A stretch of 64,000 bases of DNA from Prorocentrum cordatum. Its lineage: Eukaryota > Sar > Dinophyceae > Prorocentrales > Prorocentraceae. The stretch spans positions 1-64,000 of the forward strand of contig CAUYUJ010015961.1 in assembly GCA_963575745.1 (NCBI GenBank). Reading direction: 5' to 3'. Below are positions 1-9,664 of the stretch, piece by piece. The position numbers and the translations under genes are program-made. Position 1 is the first letter of the stretch, and each line of letters begins with the position of its first letter. The notes beneath the pieces were generated by a model. That model searched no databases, was not told where the DNA came from, and saw only the letters and a list, made by a program, of their open reading frames with translations.

Positions 1-1118
1 CCCCGCAGCCGATCCGACGTCGCCACCAAGGGCAAGCGTTCACGGCCCTCCGACGAGGAGAAGCTTGATGAAGTTCTACGTGCGTTTCGTGGCTTTGGAT
101 CGCAACTATCCAGTCAGTCGTGCGATATTGGCCTCATCAAGAACCAGGTGGCTGCTCAAACCGCCAGGTGCGATCAGTTCACAATGAACATGACTAAGCT
201 TACTAAGGATATCCAGTCGAATATTGCTCAGCTCGAGGGCCAGAAGTCCGCCATGTTCACTGACTGGAACGACCGCTCCCCTTCCTTCAAGAGTGAGGTC
301 AACGACCAGATCTCGGATGAGCTCCGTGCCCAGGAAGCCCGTGCAGCAATGCCGGCTTCCGACTTGGATGATGCACGTGGCGAAGTTGCACATGCCAAAA
401 TTCAACGACCGATTTCCGCCATCCAAGAGCAGCTTTGTACTATCTCGACGGCTCCTTGGGGGCATGACGGGCTCCTTGGGTCTCCAGCACGATCGAGGCG
501 CAGCAGGACAACGCGTGCAAGCTGGTCGCGGTCAGCTTCCCCCGCAAGATGCTCGCCCGCTCTTTGAAGACAGTCGCCGATGCTATGAAGGCCCAGTATG
601 CTCCGCAGGACGTCCAGACTCGGATCACAGCTGAATGTTTCGACATGGCGAAAAACCACCTTCGACTTCGAACGGGCTACGGACGCCACCAACTTCCTGA
701 ACAACTTCAGCCGCGACGGAATCTTCCGCCAGCCCGACCCGCTCACTCCGCAGAATATGATCAACATCAAGTTCAAAAGGGGCCAAAACATCTAAGGCCG
801 CCAGCTGTTCCTCTCCATGGGCAAGGCACGGGCACTCGTCTCCACTCTTGTGGCCCCAGGGGGCATCGAAGTCGGCGGCAACGGCTTGGGAGGCCTCGTC
901 TACGCCCTGAAACCCGAGAATGAGCCCATCGAGATAGCCCAGATCCAGGGGAGCCGACGACCTGTCGATCTCCATCGAGCTCGACGCCGCTGGACTGAGG
1001 GAGTTTGGGTTGGAGACCCAGGCTGCCGCCGTCCGCGCTGCTGCGATGGTGCCGATCAGGCGCCCCTTTCGACGCTGATCCAGATTGCACTTCGCGTGGC
1101 CACGTTGCCACGGTGACA
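1..1118 (+). pseudogene. LINE-A ORF1-like region (coiled coil, nucleic-acid-binding type), broken
   Basis: Frame 1 is open from the first base to a TGA at 565-567. It contains a hydrophilic, heptad-like stretch (TKLTKDIQSNIAQLEG and SDELRAQEARAA), as in ORF1 proteins that chaperone element RNA. The coding signal passes to frame 3 from about 477 (VAVSFPRKMLARSLKTVADA), just after a 20-bp imperfect duplication (GCTCCTTGGG at 451 and 471) that probably caused the shift. It returns to frame 1 from about 655 (FDFERATDATNFLNNF, then PDPLTPQNM) and meets TAA at 793-795. Frame 1 stays readable to about 950 (ALVSTLVAPGGIEVG), then frame 2 carries ADDLSIELDAAGLREFG. Function is inferred from position and composition only. 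Confidence 0.7.
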
Positions 1119-1152
1119 CGCGCTCTCCCCGTCGATTCTCTGCGCGAGCGTT

Positions 1153-2045
1153 GTGAGGCTTTGTCCCATAGCTATTCCCTTTCCCCCTTCCCCCAATTGT
1201 CTGCCCTTCGTTCCGACTGCCCCACTCGCCATCTGCTTGTGGAACACTCGCGGACTGTTTAGCTCGGTCAAGCACGCAGGATTGCGGGCCAGCGCGCGCT
1301 ACCCACTCCCCCCCCCCCCCCCGCTCCCTCGCAGATTCGCTATCGCGCGCTGCCAAGAAGCACGCGGACACATCAGAGATACCAGAGAGTTCCATCGCGA
1401 GTTGGGTTCGGCTTCCTCGGGCTGGTCGATCGGTTCCCCGTTCTTCCCTGACTCTCAGCGCGATGGCGGGGTCGTCGCGATCACTGGCAACGATATCAGC
1501 CAGCAGTTTACCACTATTACGCACAATGTCACCATTACTGGTCGCATCCTCCATAGTCGTCTTTCTGGTCAGAATGGGCCCATCAGCACCTTCAATCTTC
1601 ACCTCCCCAACACGAGCGACATTGTTGCCACGTTCTCTCGCGCGCTGTCTTTGCTTCGCAACGAGTTCCTGGAGTTCCCGAGTGATCACAAGATCCTGAT
1701 CGGGGATTATAATTTTGCGCATGAGGAGGAGGGTCGGATGCAGCGCGACGGGACTGGTTGGAAAGCAGGCGACCGTGCCCAGGCTCGGCTATTTCAACGG
1801 CAGTTTCCTCACCTTACTGAAGTTTACCAGGAGCAGGACACAAGCAGGGAGGTCAGGGACGGGGCCATCACGCATTCGGCACGCCTGGACAGGGCGTACA
1901 CTTCCCTTCCTCAAGCCATTATACGAGATCTAGACATTCGCTGTGGCGTCCTGGGTAAGTTGAAAGCTAAAATGGCCAGTGTCCACATCCCGATGTTCAT
2001 CGACATCGAGCCCTATAGGCCCCAAGATGGCCCAAAAACGCCCCG
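1153..2045 (+). pseudogene. LINE-A AP-like endonuclease domain
   Basis: Frame 1 holds an endonuclease/exonuclease/phosphatase fold, the enzyme that nicks target DNA to prime reverse transcription. Visible landmarks in order are the N-terminal ICLWNTRGLF, CQEARGHIRDTREFHRELG (the QE..HG metal site, here QEARG), SGWSIGSPFFPDSQRDGG, IGDYNF near 1,701 (the GDxN catalytic motif), SARLDRAYTS near 1,880, and SVHIP near 1,978. The last should be SDH, so the catalytic aspartate appears to be replaced by valine. A run of 16 C at about 1,307 lies inside the domain. Frame 1 stays open into 2,154, but the element's coding sense moves to frame 3 at about 2,040 (WIAKRPEIQRFLEAAIAE). Confidence 0.85.
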
Positions 2046-4298
2046 AAGTGGATCGCCAAACGCCCCGAGATCCAACGGTTCCTGGAGGCTGCCATCGCTG
2101 AAATGTCCACGGAGCTTGGTCCCTGGCAGCGCCTTGAGCAGCTCAAGGAGCTAGTGCTCGCCTCGGCCGCGCACGTGCGCGAGTTGGTCAAGCACGAGAT
2201 AGCCGACTCTCTTGAACGCAAGCAGCAGTGGGCGTCACAGGCTCTTCGGGGATGGGGGCTAGGCAAGGATTGGATGATTCACCGTGCTCTTAAAATTTAC
2301 CCTGCGCTCCAGTCGCACTTCTGCCCTGCCACGCTTCAGCGCGCCCGCCTGGATGGCCCGTGCAGCCTTATTCGTAGCATTCAGATGCAGTTGATTGGCG
2401 AAGAAGCCCGCGAGCTCGAACTAGCCGGCCTCTCCCCCGAAGTCAAGGCCTCCAAGGAAAACCGAGTTAATCGATTGCAAGAGTTTTGGAGACGTTTCAA
2501 GAGTCGCACCTGTCTTACTGGCATTTACGATGAGAATGGCGTGCCCTGCAGGTCTGTCGACCACTCCGTTGAGGTCCTGAGGTCCTATTGGTCTACTGCG
2601 TTTTCTGTCCCTCCCCTGAATGTTGAAGAATGATCCGAAATCGATTCCTTCACCCAGCCTATCCCTGAACCCCTTCCTCGCTCTTGGAAGCTATCTTATG
2701 GGGAGTGGTATGACTACGTGCGGTCGCGGGTCCACAGTATGCCAGGTGAAGATGTGTTGCCGCATGGGGTCTGGAAGATCCCCGATGCGGCCCGCTTACT
2801 TTATGACGTATACCTCACCCTCTTCACAGATGATGCTCACGAGTTGCCTATTCAAATGAGGCGGAGCCTCATGGTCTTCCTCCAGAAGGGCACAGAACCT
2901 CGGGACAAGCCTGATGATGTCCTTCGCCACCCCAGCTGCACACGTGAAGATCCTTGCTGGCGCGATGTCTTGCACGCTAGCCACCAACGCCAGCAGCCCG
3001 ATCTCGCCCGAACAGAAGTGCGTAGCTGGCAGGGATATGCTATCTGACGTAGTGGAGGCGGAGGGATGGGGACTGGGACAACATGTGCGTGATTGTACGA
3101 ACGCCTGCCTTTTCCTCGCAAACTTCTGCGCCGCTTTCCCGTCGCTGGCGATCCCCTGGATGCTGCACGTTCTAATCGTGATGAATGTCTGCCCACGCGT
3201 TTGCAAGTTCTTCAGGCTCGTCTACATGTCTAACATCGCCATTAGATGCTTGGGAGGGAGGGTCCATTATCGCCATTATGGCGAGCGGAGTGAAACAGGG
3301 ATGCCCGAGTAGTGTGCTGCTATTTGCATTTGCTGCCGGCCCCCCTCTTCGCTTGGTGCGTCTCAAGGCTTCGGCGCATATCGACAGAACTTTCGCATGC
3401 GCCGACGATTTCTGCTTCGATCTCAAAGACGTTTTCCGTTTCTTGGGCCCCCTCCTCGTCTTGCTGACTCGGCTCGAAAAAATTGCAGGATTCCGGCTTA
3501 ATTTCAAGCAGTGTCAGATCTTGGTCGTGGGGTCCATTGATGTTAACCTCCTGAGGGGCTCTGTTCGGGTGATCCAAGGTGTCTAGAAGCAGATCCAGGT
3601 CTTAGAGGTCGCCAACTATCTAGGTATTTTCATTGGCCGCGGTGCCGAGATGCTTGCGTGGAGCGAGGCTGCCCCGAAGTTTCAGCGGCGAGTCGGGATC
3701 ACCAGGCAGTTGGGGCTTGGTCTCGCTCGATGCGCGCTGGCCTTCAAAACCATGTGCGTCTCCATCCTTTCCTTCTCCCTCCAACTACATCCTGTCTCTC
3801 CTGCTCTTGTGCACATGTATCGAGAAGCGGTCATGCATCTTACTGCGGGCCCTGCGCAATTCTCTTTCCCATAATATTTGTACTCAGTTAGCTAGCTTCC
3901 ACCTCCCAGCTGAATTTCCCGACCGTCAGACTCTTGCACGCGCAGTTTGCCATCGATATATTGTCCGCAGCAGCTCGTTCAGTTCAACGGTGGCTCGTCT
4001 GCAGGCTCTGCGAGACGAACCAGAAAGCATCGTCATCAGGTTGTGCAGTGGTTGGTGGACCAAGTCTGTCCTAGCTTATATGCGCCGGCTGCACCATTGG
4101 TATTTCAGTCTGCCTCGTGCCCCGCCCAGTCCGTCATCCCCTACCCTGCTCGCCAGAATATCTACGGAATCCAAGAAGCTCCAACGCCAGCTTTACTGCG
4201 TGATCTGGGCCAATACGACGAGCCGCGAACACCTACACAGTATCCTGCAGCGGCGTATCCAGAAGTGGTTTCCCCTGGTCCAGCGTGAAATGATTTGA
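2040..4298 (+). pseudogene. LINE-A reverse transcriptase and connection region, several frameshifts
   Basis: This region corresponds to the polymerase that copies element RNA at the nicked target. Frame 3 carries the linker and fingers (RSWKLSYGEWYDYVR, RRSLMVFLQKGTEP, PDDVLRHPS) and is cut by TGA at 2,631. The sense passes to frame 1 at about 2,930 (VKILAGAMSCTLATNAS) and motif A reads LFLANFCAAFPS, where the catalytic Asp is Asn (AAC, 3,121-3,123). It passes to frame 2 at about 3,256 with motif B SGVKQGCP (3,284-3,307) and motif C CADD (3,398-3,409, usually YADD). Frame 2 continues past TAG at 3,584 into YLGIFIGRGAEMLAW. Frame 3 resumes at about 3,850 (EFPDRQTLARAVCHRYIVRS) and ends at TGA 4,296. 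The enzyme is inactive. Confidence 0.85.
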
Positions 4299-4830
4299 CA
4301 GGTTCTGTATTATGCGTATTACGTGATTCAGAAAACCCAGCCATACCTGATTGTTTCGATCCTCAGATTCCTCACAAGATCCGTATGTACCTCGTGGCGG
4401 CTTCACTCGGCAGCGCAAGGCTGCCTCCTGGGTGCCCACAAGCGCAAGGATCTGATCTCGACTCTGTTGCTCACTACGCCCGCTGTCCTCGACTCTTTCA
4501 CCTCTTTCATGCTTGGCTTGGACGCATTCTGCCACCATCGTCGTCGACTCCTGAGGGTTATCCCTGGCCCTTTCTCCCCCCTGCTGCTCTCACCCCCACC
4601 GCGCTCGTCGGATGTTCTTTTTGCTGCCTGCATCGATGCTTTTCTCTTTGCCCATTCCGCCAGGCGTAAGGGCACTCCAGGGATCCCTGAAGAGAATTTC
4701 GAAGCTCGGCTGCGAATCGCCTCGCGCCGTCATAAGTTCCTTTCACGTGCTTGGAGTCAACAGGCCGCTGTGCAGTTCTCTTTTTCCTCCTCTTCCCCCC
4801 CCCCGTATGCGTGTCACTACTGCTAGTGCT
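4299..4830 (+). pseudogene. LINE-A C-terminal cysteine-rich tail
   Basis: Two frames alternate. Frame 2 has GSDLDSVAHYARCPRLFHLF near 4,450-4,510, resembling the C..C-DSLEHYA-C zinc-knuckle tail of dinoflagellate LINE proteins. Frame 3 has AACIDAFLFAHSARRKGTP and FEARLRIASRRHKFLSRAWS near 4,620-4,770, resembling the helical end that follows the knuckle. The coding signal stops near 4,826 in a C-rich tract. Nothing with coding character continues on this strand, so I place the element's 3' end here. A 3' UTR may extend towards 5,020. Confidence 0.65.
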
Positions 4831-5023
4831 GAGGAGTCTCAGGACGGGCGGGCCAGTTTGGGCCGAGGCCGCTGGCTCGAAGTGCCCGACAGAGGCAATG
4901 CCACAATTGCCGTGCAAGGGGAGCCTGAGGGACAGTGGCCTCAAGTGACGAGAAGAAACTCAGGGGTTGAAGGGTCGTGCGCTCGAAAAAAAAGTCGAAC
5001 CCACAGGTCTAGCGTGTCGGACT
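4831..5023. other. Spacer between two tail-to-tail LINEs
   Basis: About 190 bp separate the recognisable end of LINE-A (+) from the recognisable end of LINE-B (-). It contains an A8 tract at about 4,985 but no long poly(A), no target-site duplication and no open frame I can assign. It may be 3' UTR of either element. Confidence 0.4.
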
Positions 5024-6400
5024 TCATAAAGGCCTGACCAGGCTTCCTGAACCCTTCAACCGCGGGCCAATACTTAGAAAACTACGCACGCGTCCGCTGG
5101 CATACTGCAGTGCATCAATCAGCGCCATCGGCTCTGCCCGAGGAGAAGACTGCTCTTTTCCACAAAGCGCCATCGCAATGCTAACGTATATGTCATCCAG
5201 GGGCCTGCTGAACCTCACACAGGCCCACACGCACTGCCTTAGTCTGTGGTCCTTAGCTTTGTCCCCCCCTCACCCCCCCGATCCTGCAATTCCCCAGACT
5301 CCTCCTTCGTGAATTGCGCGATCCTCAAAGGACGCCCAGAAACAAGCAGCTTCCTGAGCCACTGGGAGGTGGCCGACAGATCGACCAAGAGGCATGGGCC
5401 CAGGACGCCGGAGGGCAGGGCATTCAACTTCAGGAGCGGTTCGCCGTGCAAGCTGAGTGGTACGCTCGATCTATTGCGGTTGGCGTGGCATGCCCAAGAA
5501 GGTGATATGGGGACCCAGCGCTCCCCATGCCTTGGAGATTTGCCGTTGGCGACGGTTTTGTACTGTCTCCATGCAGCCCCTGGGCCGTCATAATCCCCCT
5601 GAAACCACATTCCTCCAAACCCCTTTACCCCTCCGAGTCGAAGTCTTCCATTCTATGGAGCTCCCTCTGCACAAGTGGAGTCGACCTCACTTCGAACGCC
5701 CATGCCACTGTCCTGTTTAGCGGCGTGGCTCCGTGTGAGTTTGCTGCGCAGGTGTCCTCCGCTGCCCGCAGCAGGTGCACAGACACATCGCGATCATCGG
5801 AGCAAATGCTGTGGCCAGCATCGGGGTACCAGCTTACGGGAGACGGGCTGCCGCTCCAAATCGAGCAATTTCGGGCGGGCAGTAATTGGGGGGTGACCTC
5901 CATAAGGGGATGAAGAACAAGGGCCCCCAAAAGGCATTTCGGGGACCCTTTTGGGCGCCAGCTGGCTCCAGCAGGGGCCATAAAAAAGGGCCCCTTTAGG
6001 GCCATTTTCTGCACCCCTCATTTGGACCACCCCTCACTACCACTCGCCCGAGTAGCACCGCAACGGTGGCAGAAGTTGGGCTTCGAACCTCGCGCCACAT
6101 TCTGTCCCTGGGGATGTTGGTGATCCCCTTGTTATATTCCTGAACTCGAAGGTCGGTGACGCGCATTTGTTCTTCTCATCCAAGCCCCTCCATGCCTGAA
6201 CAACATCGGGCAGCTGCTCCCGACGCAAACAAAACACCTGGCCTCGAGTTTCCGAGCCCGGCGGCCCCGAGAGTCGCGGTGGTGCACGCTCCAGCGCGTC
6301 CAACGCCAGAGCAAACAGTGGCGCGGCCTCTGGCGCTGTGCGCCCGGGTCCTGGCATGCCGACCGCACTGTGTCCCCAGGTCCCTACAGCCAGACTTTCA
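5024..6400 (-). pseudogene. LINE-B C-terminal region with RNase H remnant
   Basis: From 6,400 leftwards the minus strand shows TWGHSAVGMPGPGRTAPEA, matching the YGHxVFGIPG..L.ALR step that follows the RT in this LINE family, then FEVRSTPLVQRELHRMEDFD (about 5,690-5,630). At 5,190-5,080 it reads CGKEQSSPRAEPMALIDALQ, the conserved Q(T/S)xPRAE..A motif containing the second acidic residue of retroelement RNase H. The remaining RNase H motifs (DGS start and the C-terminal Asp) are not in a clean frame, and the domain is cut short at about 5,030. Stops occur throughout, and an A/T and G/C mirror-like insert near 5,905-6,020 breaks it. Confidence 0.65.
5900..6030. repeat. Foldback-prone insert in LINE-B
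   Basis: The stretch contains GGGCCCCCAAAAGG followed within 20 bp by CCCTTTTGGGCGCC, then AGGGGCCATAAAAAAGGGCC and a further AGGGCCAT. It interrupts the LINE-B coding signal and could form nested hairpins. It has no similarity that I could find to other inverted elements in the window. Confidence 0.5.
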
Positions 6401-7850
6401 GGTATGAACGCCCTCGAGGTGTTCTTAACAATGCACGTCAGCTACTGCACCCCCCTCGCTTTATCGACCGCCTTCTTCGCCATGTCTGAAGGACGATGTG
6501 TTCTTAACAATGCGCGTCAACTGCTGCACCCGCCTCGCTTCATCGACCGCCTCCTTCCGCAATTTCTGAAGGATGGAGATGCTCCTTCTCTTACCGGCAG
6601 TGGGGGAGGTGCCGAGGTCCCTGGTCTCTCTGCTCATCTTAATCTGCAAGCCAGGAGCGTGCAGGTCACTGAGCACATGCACCGCAACAGATTTCTGGCT
6701 TCCAACAGGAGCAGGCTTCTGAGACAGGATGAGCTCGGGATTCTGAATAGTGTGCCCGAGGTGAATGCAGGCAGCACCTATAGCCTTACGCACAACTTTG
6801 GGGGGTCATGGGCAACCTTGGCAACGCCGTCAACATAGTCCATATTGGTAGCCAGCCTCAAGGCATCGGTCAAGGAGATCATTTGACAATTGGTTGAGCA
6901 GTTGGTACACCTATATCTTCACATACGCCCAATACATAATCTGCATACATCCAGGGATGGCCCCGATTCCATATTCAGTATTGTTTGAGGAACCATACTA
7001 GACTCAACCATGCAGGAGCCTGATATACAGGAGTTGCGGCGGGAAAGTCAAATCACACGCCAGCTCGACCAGCCCAGCAGGAACAAACGTGTCGAGAAGC
7101 TTGGTGATGTTCCAGTGCACCGCGATGCCAGGCTGGCCCTCGTCGCCAGCAAGCTCGTCAGGCAACGCTCGCCTGAGCACAGTCTGCAGTGTTGAATTCC
7201 CTGTGATGGCGGTGCCCTGGAATGCAATGTGACTCGAACTTCAATCATCCACGAAGGAACCTCGCACCTCACTATATATCCTATGCAGTCTGGGGAATGT
7301 GCAAGCAGGCCTTTCGTCCTTGCTACTCGGGAGCAGGGCTGCGATCCCGAGACAAACCTGGGATGGCCACACCATGAGCCGTTCGCACTCACGGTAGAGC
7401 CCCACCAGGGCCCCCACAGCAGAAGGGTCGAGGCCCAGAATCTCCCGAGGTTTCCAATTGTTCATTCCCACAGCAGTCGTCTCAGAGAACACCCTACACG
7501 CCCCATAGATACCAGCAGTTTCAATCTCAGGGAGCTCAGGGGACACCTCCAGGGCCCTGGCACGCAGGTACTCCACCGCTCATGAAGTATCTGAATCTGG
7601 AATGGGTTGGTCGTCCACGATTTCCCCAGAGAACTTCACTATCAGCCATCATCCCACATGGCAGTCGGAGGACCCCGCTGGGCGTATTGACGTGCTTGAT
7701 GGGCTCACATTTGTCTTGCTTCATCCACGAGTAGGCCTTCTTAGCCCTCCGCGGGATCATCTTGATGAGCCAACCCTTAATCGCTTTAGCTGATGCCGTC
7801 CTCGCCTGCTGCCACTCACTGGGCAGGCAGGCCGAGCACAGATCTAACAT
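6400..7850 (-). pseudogene. LINE-B reverse transcriptase region
   Basis: The linker (KAIKGWLIKMIPRRAKKAYSW, then SGVLRLPCGMMADSEVLWG; 7,850-7,590) precedes RT fingers with a clear family signature near 7,460-7,300 (NNWKPREILGLDPSAVGALV, ALYRECERL-like, WPSQVCLGIAALLPS, RPACTFPRLHRIYSEVRG). The palm follows in other frames near 7,190-6,850: VHWNITKLLDTFVPAGLVEL is the equivalent of motif A, with Asn where Asp is expected, and NMDYVDGVAKVAHD is the equivalent of motif C. The downstream connection reads KSVAVHVLSDLHAPGLQIKM, RDLGTSPTAGKRRSISILQK, EARRVQQLTRIVKN (6,740-6,470). Multiple frameshifts make it a pseudogene. Confidence 0.82.
6421..6576. repeat. 79-bp imperfect tandem duplication inside LINE-B
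   Basis: Two adjacent copies start with GTTCTTAACAATGC at 6,421 and 6,500 and share the block CGCCTCGCTT..ATCGACCGCC. The period of 79 bp is not a multiple of three, so it shifts the element's frame. About 90% identity suggests an old event. Confidence 0.9.
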
Positions 7851-8075
7851 CGCTTGGCACTGATCGGAGTCGACCGATTTGGAATCAGACAGTTGAGCTT
7901 GCCACTTAGCAGCAGACTACCAGCAGGAAGTCGGACAGCAAACTGCGGAACACGCCGACTGAGGTCATCAAGCCGAGTTCCGATAGGAATACGCACATAG
8001 TGGTGCTCATGGCCGGCTGCTACACGGATTCCGAACAGTGTCTGGGAGGCCACTGCCAAGCAAGTCAAAGTTGGT

Positions 8076-8773
8076 TCAACGAGCAAGGTACTTGGACCAC
8101 GGGTGGGACGGATCTTGCGCACGGGCCAGTGAAAGAGGTTTCAATGGTTCGTCAATGTTTTTGGTGAGTGCATTGTGCAGGAGCCTCACATCAAAGCAGC
8201 ATTGCGTTTTGAAAGGCGACGCTTGAAATTTCTCAACTCGCTCCAAGAGGGCAATCGTCTCGCTGGTAACAACATCATCGATGAGCGAGCCTTTTTTCCC
8301 ACACAGCACGTAATCTCAACACCACTCGGGGGTATAGCAAGGCAGCGTGTCATCATCAGGAACCCACGCAACTCCGTTCACCCAATATCGAGATTCAACT
8401 TATTCATCACGAGCCAAGGCATGCCCAGAGAGTTGGCACAGGTCCGGAGTTGTCTCATGTTCTTTATATTCTCACCCAGGACACCCAAGCCGCACACCAC
8501 GTACACCATTCATACAATCATCACACTCCTGTGGGTCTGAAGCTCGAAGCATTCAATCGTTTCCAGATCTTACTTCACGGACTTGTCCAGAGTGCCAGAG
8601 AACACGTTTAACAAACACAGGGCCTTGCTGACAGCAGCCCCTACACCCCCCCTGGGCTCCCCCTCCAGAGGAGGGGGTGGCAGGGGCAACAGGTGGTCCC
8701 ATTCCAGATTAGCAGCATCACGCTTGGCCGATACCAAGTCGGCGAAGGGTTGGCGGGCTTCGCAATACATCAA
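8076..8773 (-). pseudogene. LINE-B endonuclease region
   Basis: Downstream of a proline-rich leader (LEWDHLLPLPPPP, 8,773-8,620), the minus strand reads VYVVCGLGVLGENIKNMRQL, LRTCANSLGMPWLVMNK, LAIPPSGVEITCCVGKKGSL and IDDVVTSETIALLERVEKF, SPFKTQCCFDVRLL. These line up in order with the second half of the AP-endonuclease of a large dinoflagellate LINE family, which typically reads VYLxxGEGLTGxN...LGLPWVLAGDFN...TC..G.GS.IDF.V.S. The GDFN catalytic motif is degraded to MNKLN, and at least three frames and stops intervene, so the enzyme is dead. The N-terminal half with the metal-binding Glu is missing or unrecognisable. Confidence 0.75.
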
Positions 8774-8921
8774 ACCGTGTCAGCCTCGGTATGAAATTCA
8801 CACAGAAATGGCATGATGCTCGAAACGTACTATTTTAATACAGGATTCTCACTCCTCTGTCAAAGCTGCGGCTGAGTCATCTATGTCACCGTTGCCTTGA
8901 ACAAGCCATTAAACTTGACTC

Positions 8922-9329
8922 CTACGCTCTCCTGGCCTTCTTGACCCTCTTCGCCGCCCTAGTGTTGGCCCGCTGCACCATTAGCTCCTCCATCCCAGTC
9001 TGGTCACCATCGGCCATCGGGCCTTCTTGCGACCTCTTCCGCAACGCTACCCTTTCGGCAGCATTTGTGGGCATATCTCCAGCGTCTGAGGCCGCCTCCA
9101 ACATGGCATCGAAATTCGCCGCTTCTTGGATCCGCTTCTGCATGATCGCAAACTGCTGGACCACGTTGAGCGGGAGACGCCGTTGAGCCCACCGCTTCCG
9201 TAGCTGAGCATTCGTCATCAAGTGGTACTTCCCGTCAATCACGCGGGGGCATTGTAGCACCTGCAACACTTTCAGCACTTGCGCCTCCTGCTGCTCATGC
9301 AGCGCCTGCACCTCCATGGGGTGGACCAC
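8922..9329 (-). CDS. Hypothetical basic, helical ORF, 135 aa
   Basis: This frame reads MVHPMEVQALHEQQEAQVLK and, further on, MTNAQLRKRWAQRRLPLNVV, MQKRIQEAANFDAMLEAASD, MEELMVQRANTRAAKRVKKA, ending at TAG/TAA at about 8,922. It is rich in Gln, Arg, Lys and Ala, predicted helical, with a very basic C-terminus (RAAKRVKKARRA) suited to nucleic-acid binding. It overlaps the preceding hypothetical frame by about 58 bp and probably continues the same decayed coding unit. ORF1/gag of a retroelement is one possibility. I have no recognised family match. Confidence 0.35.
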   Translation of the reverse strand: MVHPMEVQALHEQQEAQVLKVLQVLQCPRVIDGKYHLMTNAQLRKRWAQRRLPLNVVQQFAIMQKRIQEAANFDAMLEAASDAGDMPTNAAERVALRKRSQEGPMADGDQTGMEELMVQRANTRAAKRVKKARRA

Positions 9330-9664
9330 GCTGGGGCTGGCTGCCCTCCTGCGGGCGGCGCTGCCGGTGCAGGTCGAGGTCGAGCTGCTGCATCGTGTAG
9401 TTCACGCCGTTCGGTGTGGATCCATTCATTTTCACTGCACGCCGCAATTGCATCATCAGCTTGTTTTCCCTTCTGGTTAGTATCACGTACCATGGTTTCA
9501 GTTTCTTGTGGTGCAAATTCGTGATTCTCGGACGTCTGATCCTCGAACGTCTGTACACGATTCTTACGGCGGTGGACGTCTTGCGACGCAAGGTGGATTG
9601 CCTTGACCACATCGTATCCACCTCTTGTTAGCCTGGTACGGTCACGACTTGCTTCATCTGACAT
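9272..9664 (-). CDS. Hypothetical hydrophilic ORF, 130 aa
   Basis: An ATG at 9,664 opens a hydrophilic frame beginning MSDEASRDRTRLTRGGYDV and continuing through FEDQTSENHEFAPQETETMV and DAIAACSENEW before it becomes alanine/proline rich (PRPAPAAPPAGGQPAPAW) near 9,350. Codon usage looks coding-like over the first 85 residues. The last part is probably out of frame, because the coding signal seems to pass into the frame of the next ORF (9,329-8,922). I recognise no domain. It lies upstream of LINE-B on the same strand and could be that element's ORF1, a retroelement gag, or an exon of a host gene. No splice evidence is available. Confidence 0.35.
   Translation of the reverse strand: MSDEASRDRTRLTRGGYDVVKAIHLASQDVHRRKNRVQTFEDQTSENHEFAPQETETMVRDTNQKGKQADDAIAACSENEWIHTERRELHDAAARPRPAPAAPPAGGQPAPAWSTPWRCRRCMSSRRRKC

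Larger units (their letters stand above)
1..4830 (+). mobile_element. LINE-A: decayed non-LTR retrotransposon, open at the left edge
   Basis: A single degenerate element can be followed on the plus strand through its expected order: coiled-coil ORF1, AP-type endonuclease, reverse transcriptase palm, thumb/connection, and a cysteine/histidine-rich tail. Each domain is readable, but the reading frame changes at least six times and several stop codons interrupt it, so it cannot encode a working protein. The 5' end lies outside the window because frame 1 is open from base 1. The tail fades out near 4,830 and no poly(A) tract or target-site duplication was found. The domain style (an ICLWNTRGLF start of the endonuclease, GVKQGCP, a C...DSLAHYA..C tail) matches LINEs I know from dinoflagellates, which is family knowledge rather than a search result. 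Confidence 0.88.
5024..8773 (-). mobile_element. LINE-B: second decayed non-LTR retrotransposon, minus strand
   Basis: Read on the minus strand from right to left, the order is endonuclease (8,773-8,080), linker (8,080-7,580), reverse transcriptase (7,580-6,800), thumb/connection (6,800-5,300) and an RNase H remnant (5,230-5,080). This differs from LINE-A: the endonuclease belongs to a different subtype (VYVVCGLGVLGENIKNMRQL) and the tail has RNase H instead of a knuckle. It is full of stops and frame changes. A short foldback-rich insertion (about 5,905-6,020) and a 79-bp duplication (6,421-6,574) interrupt it. The 5' limit is uncertain, since the ORFs at 8,922-9,664 could belong to it. Confidence 0.8.
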
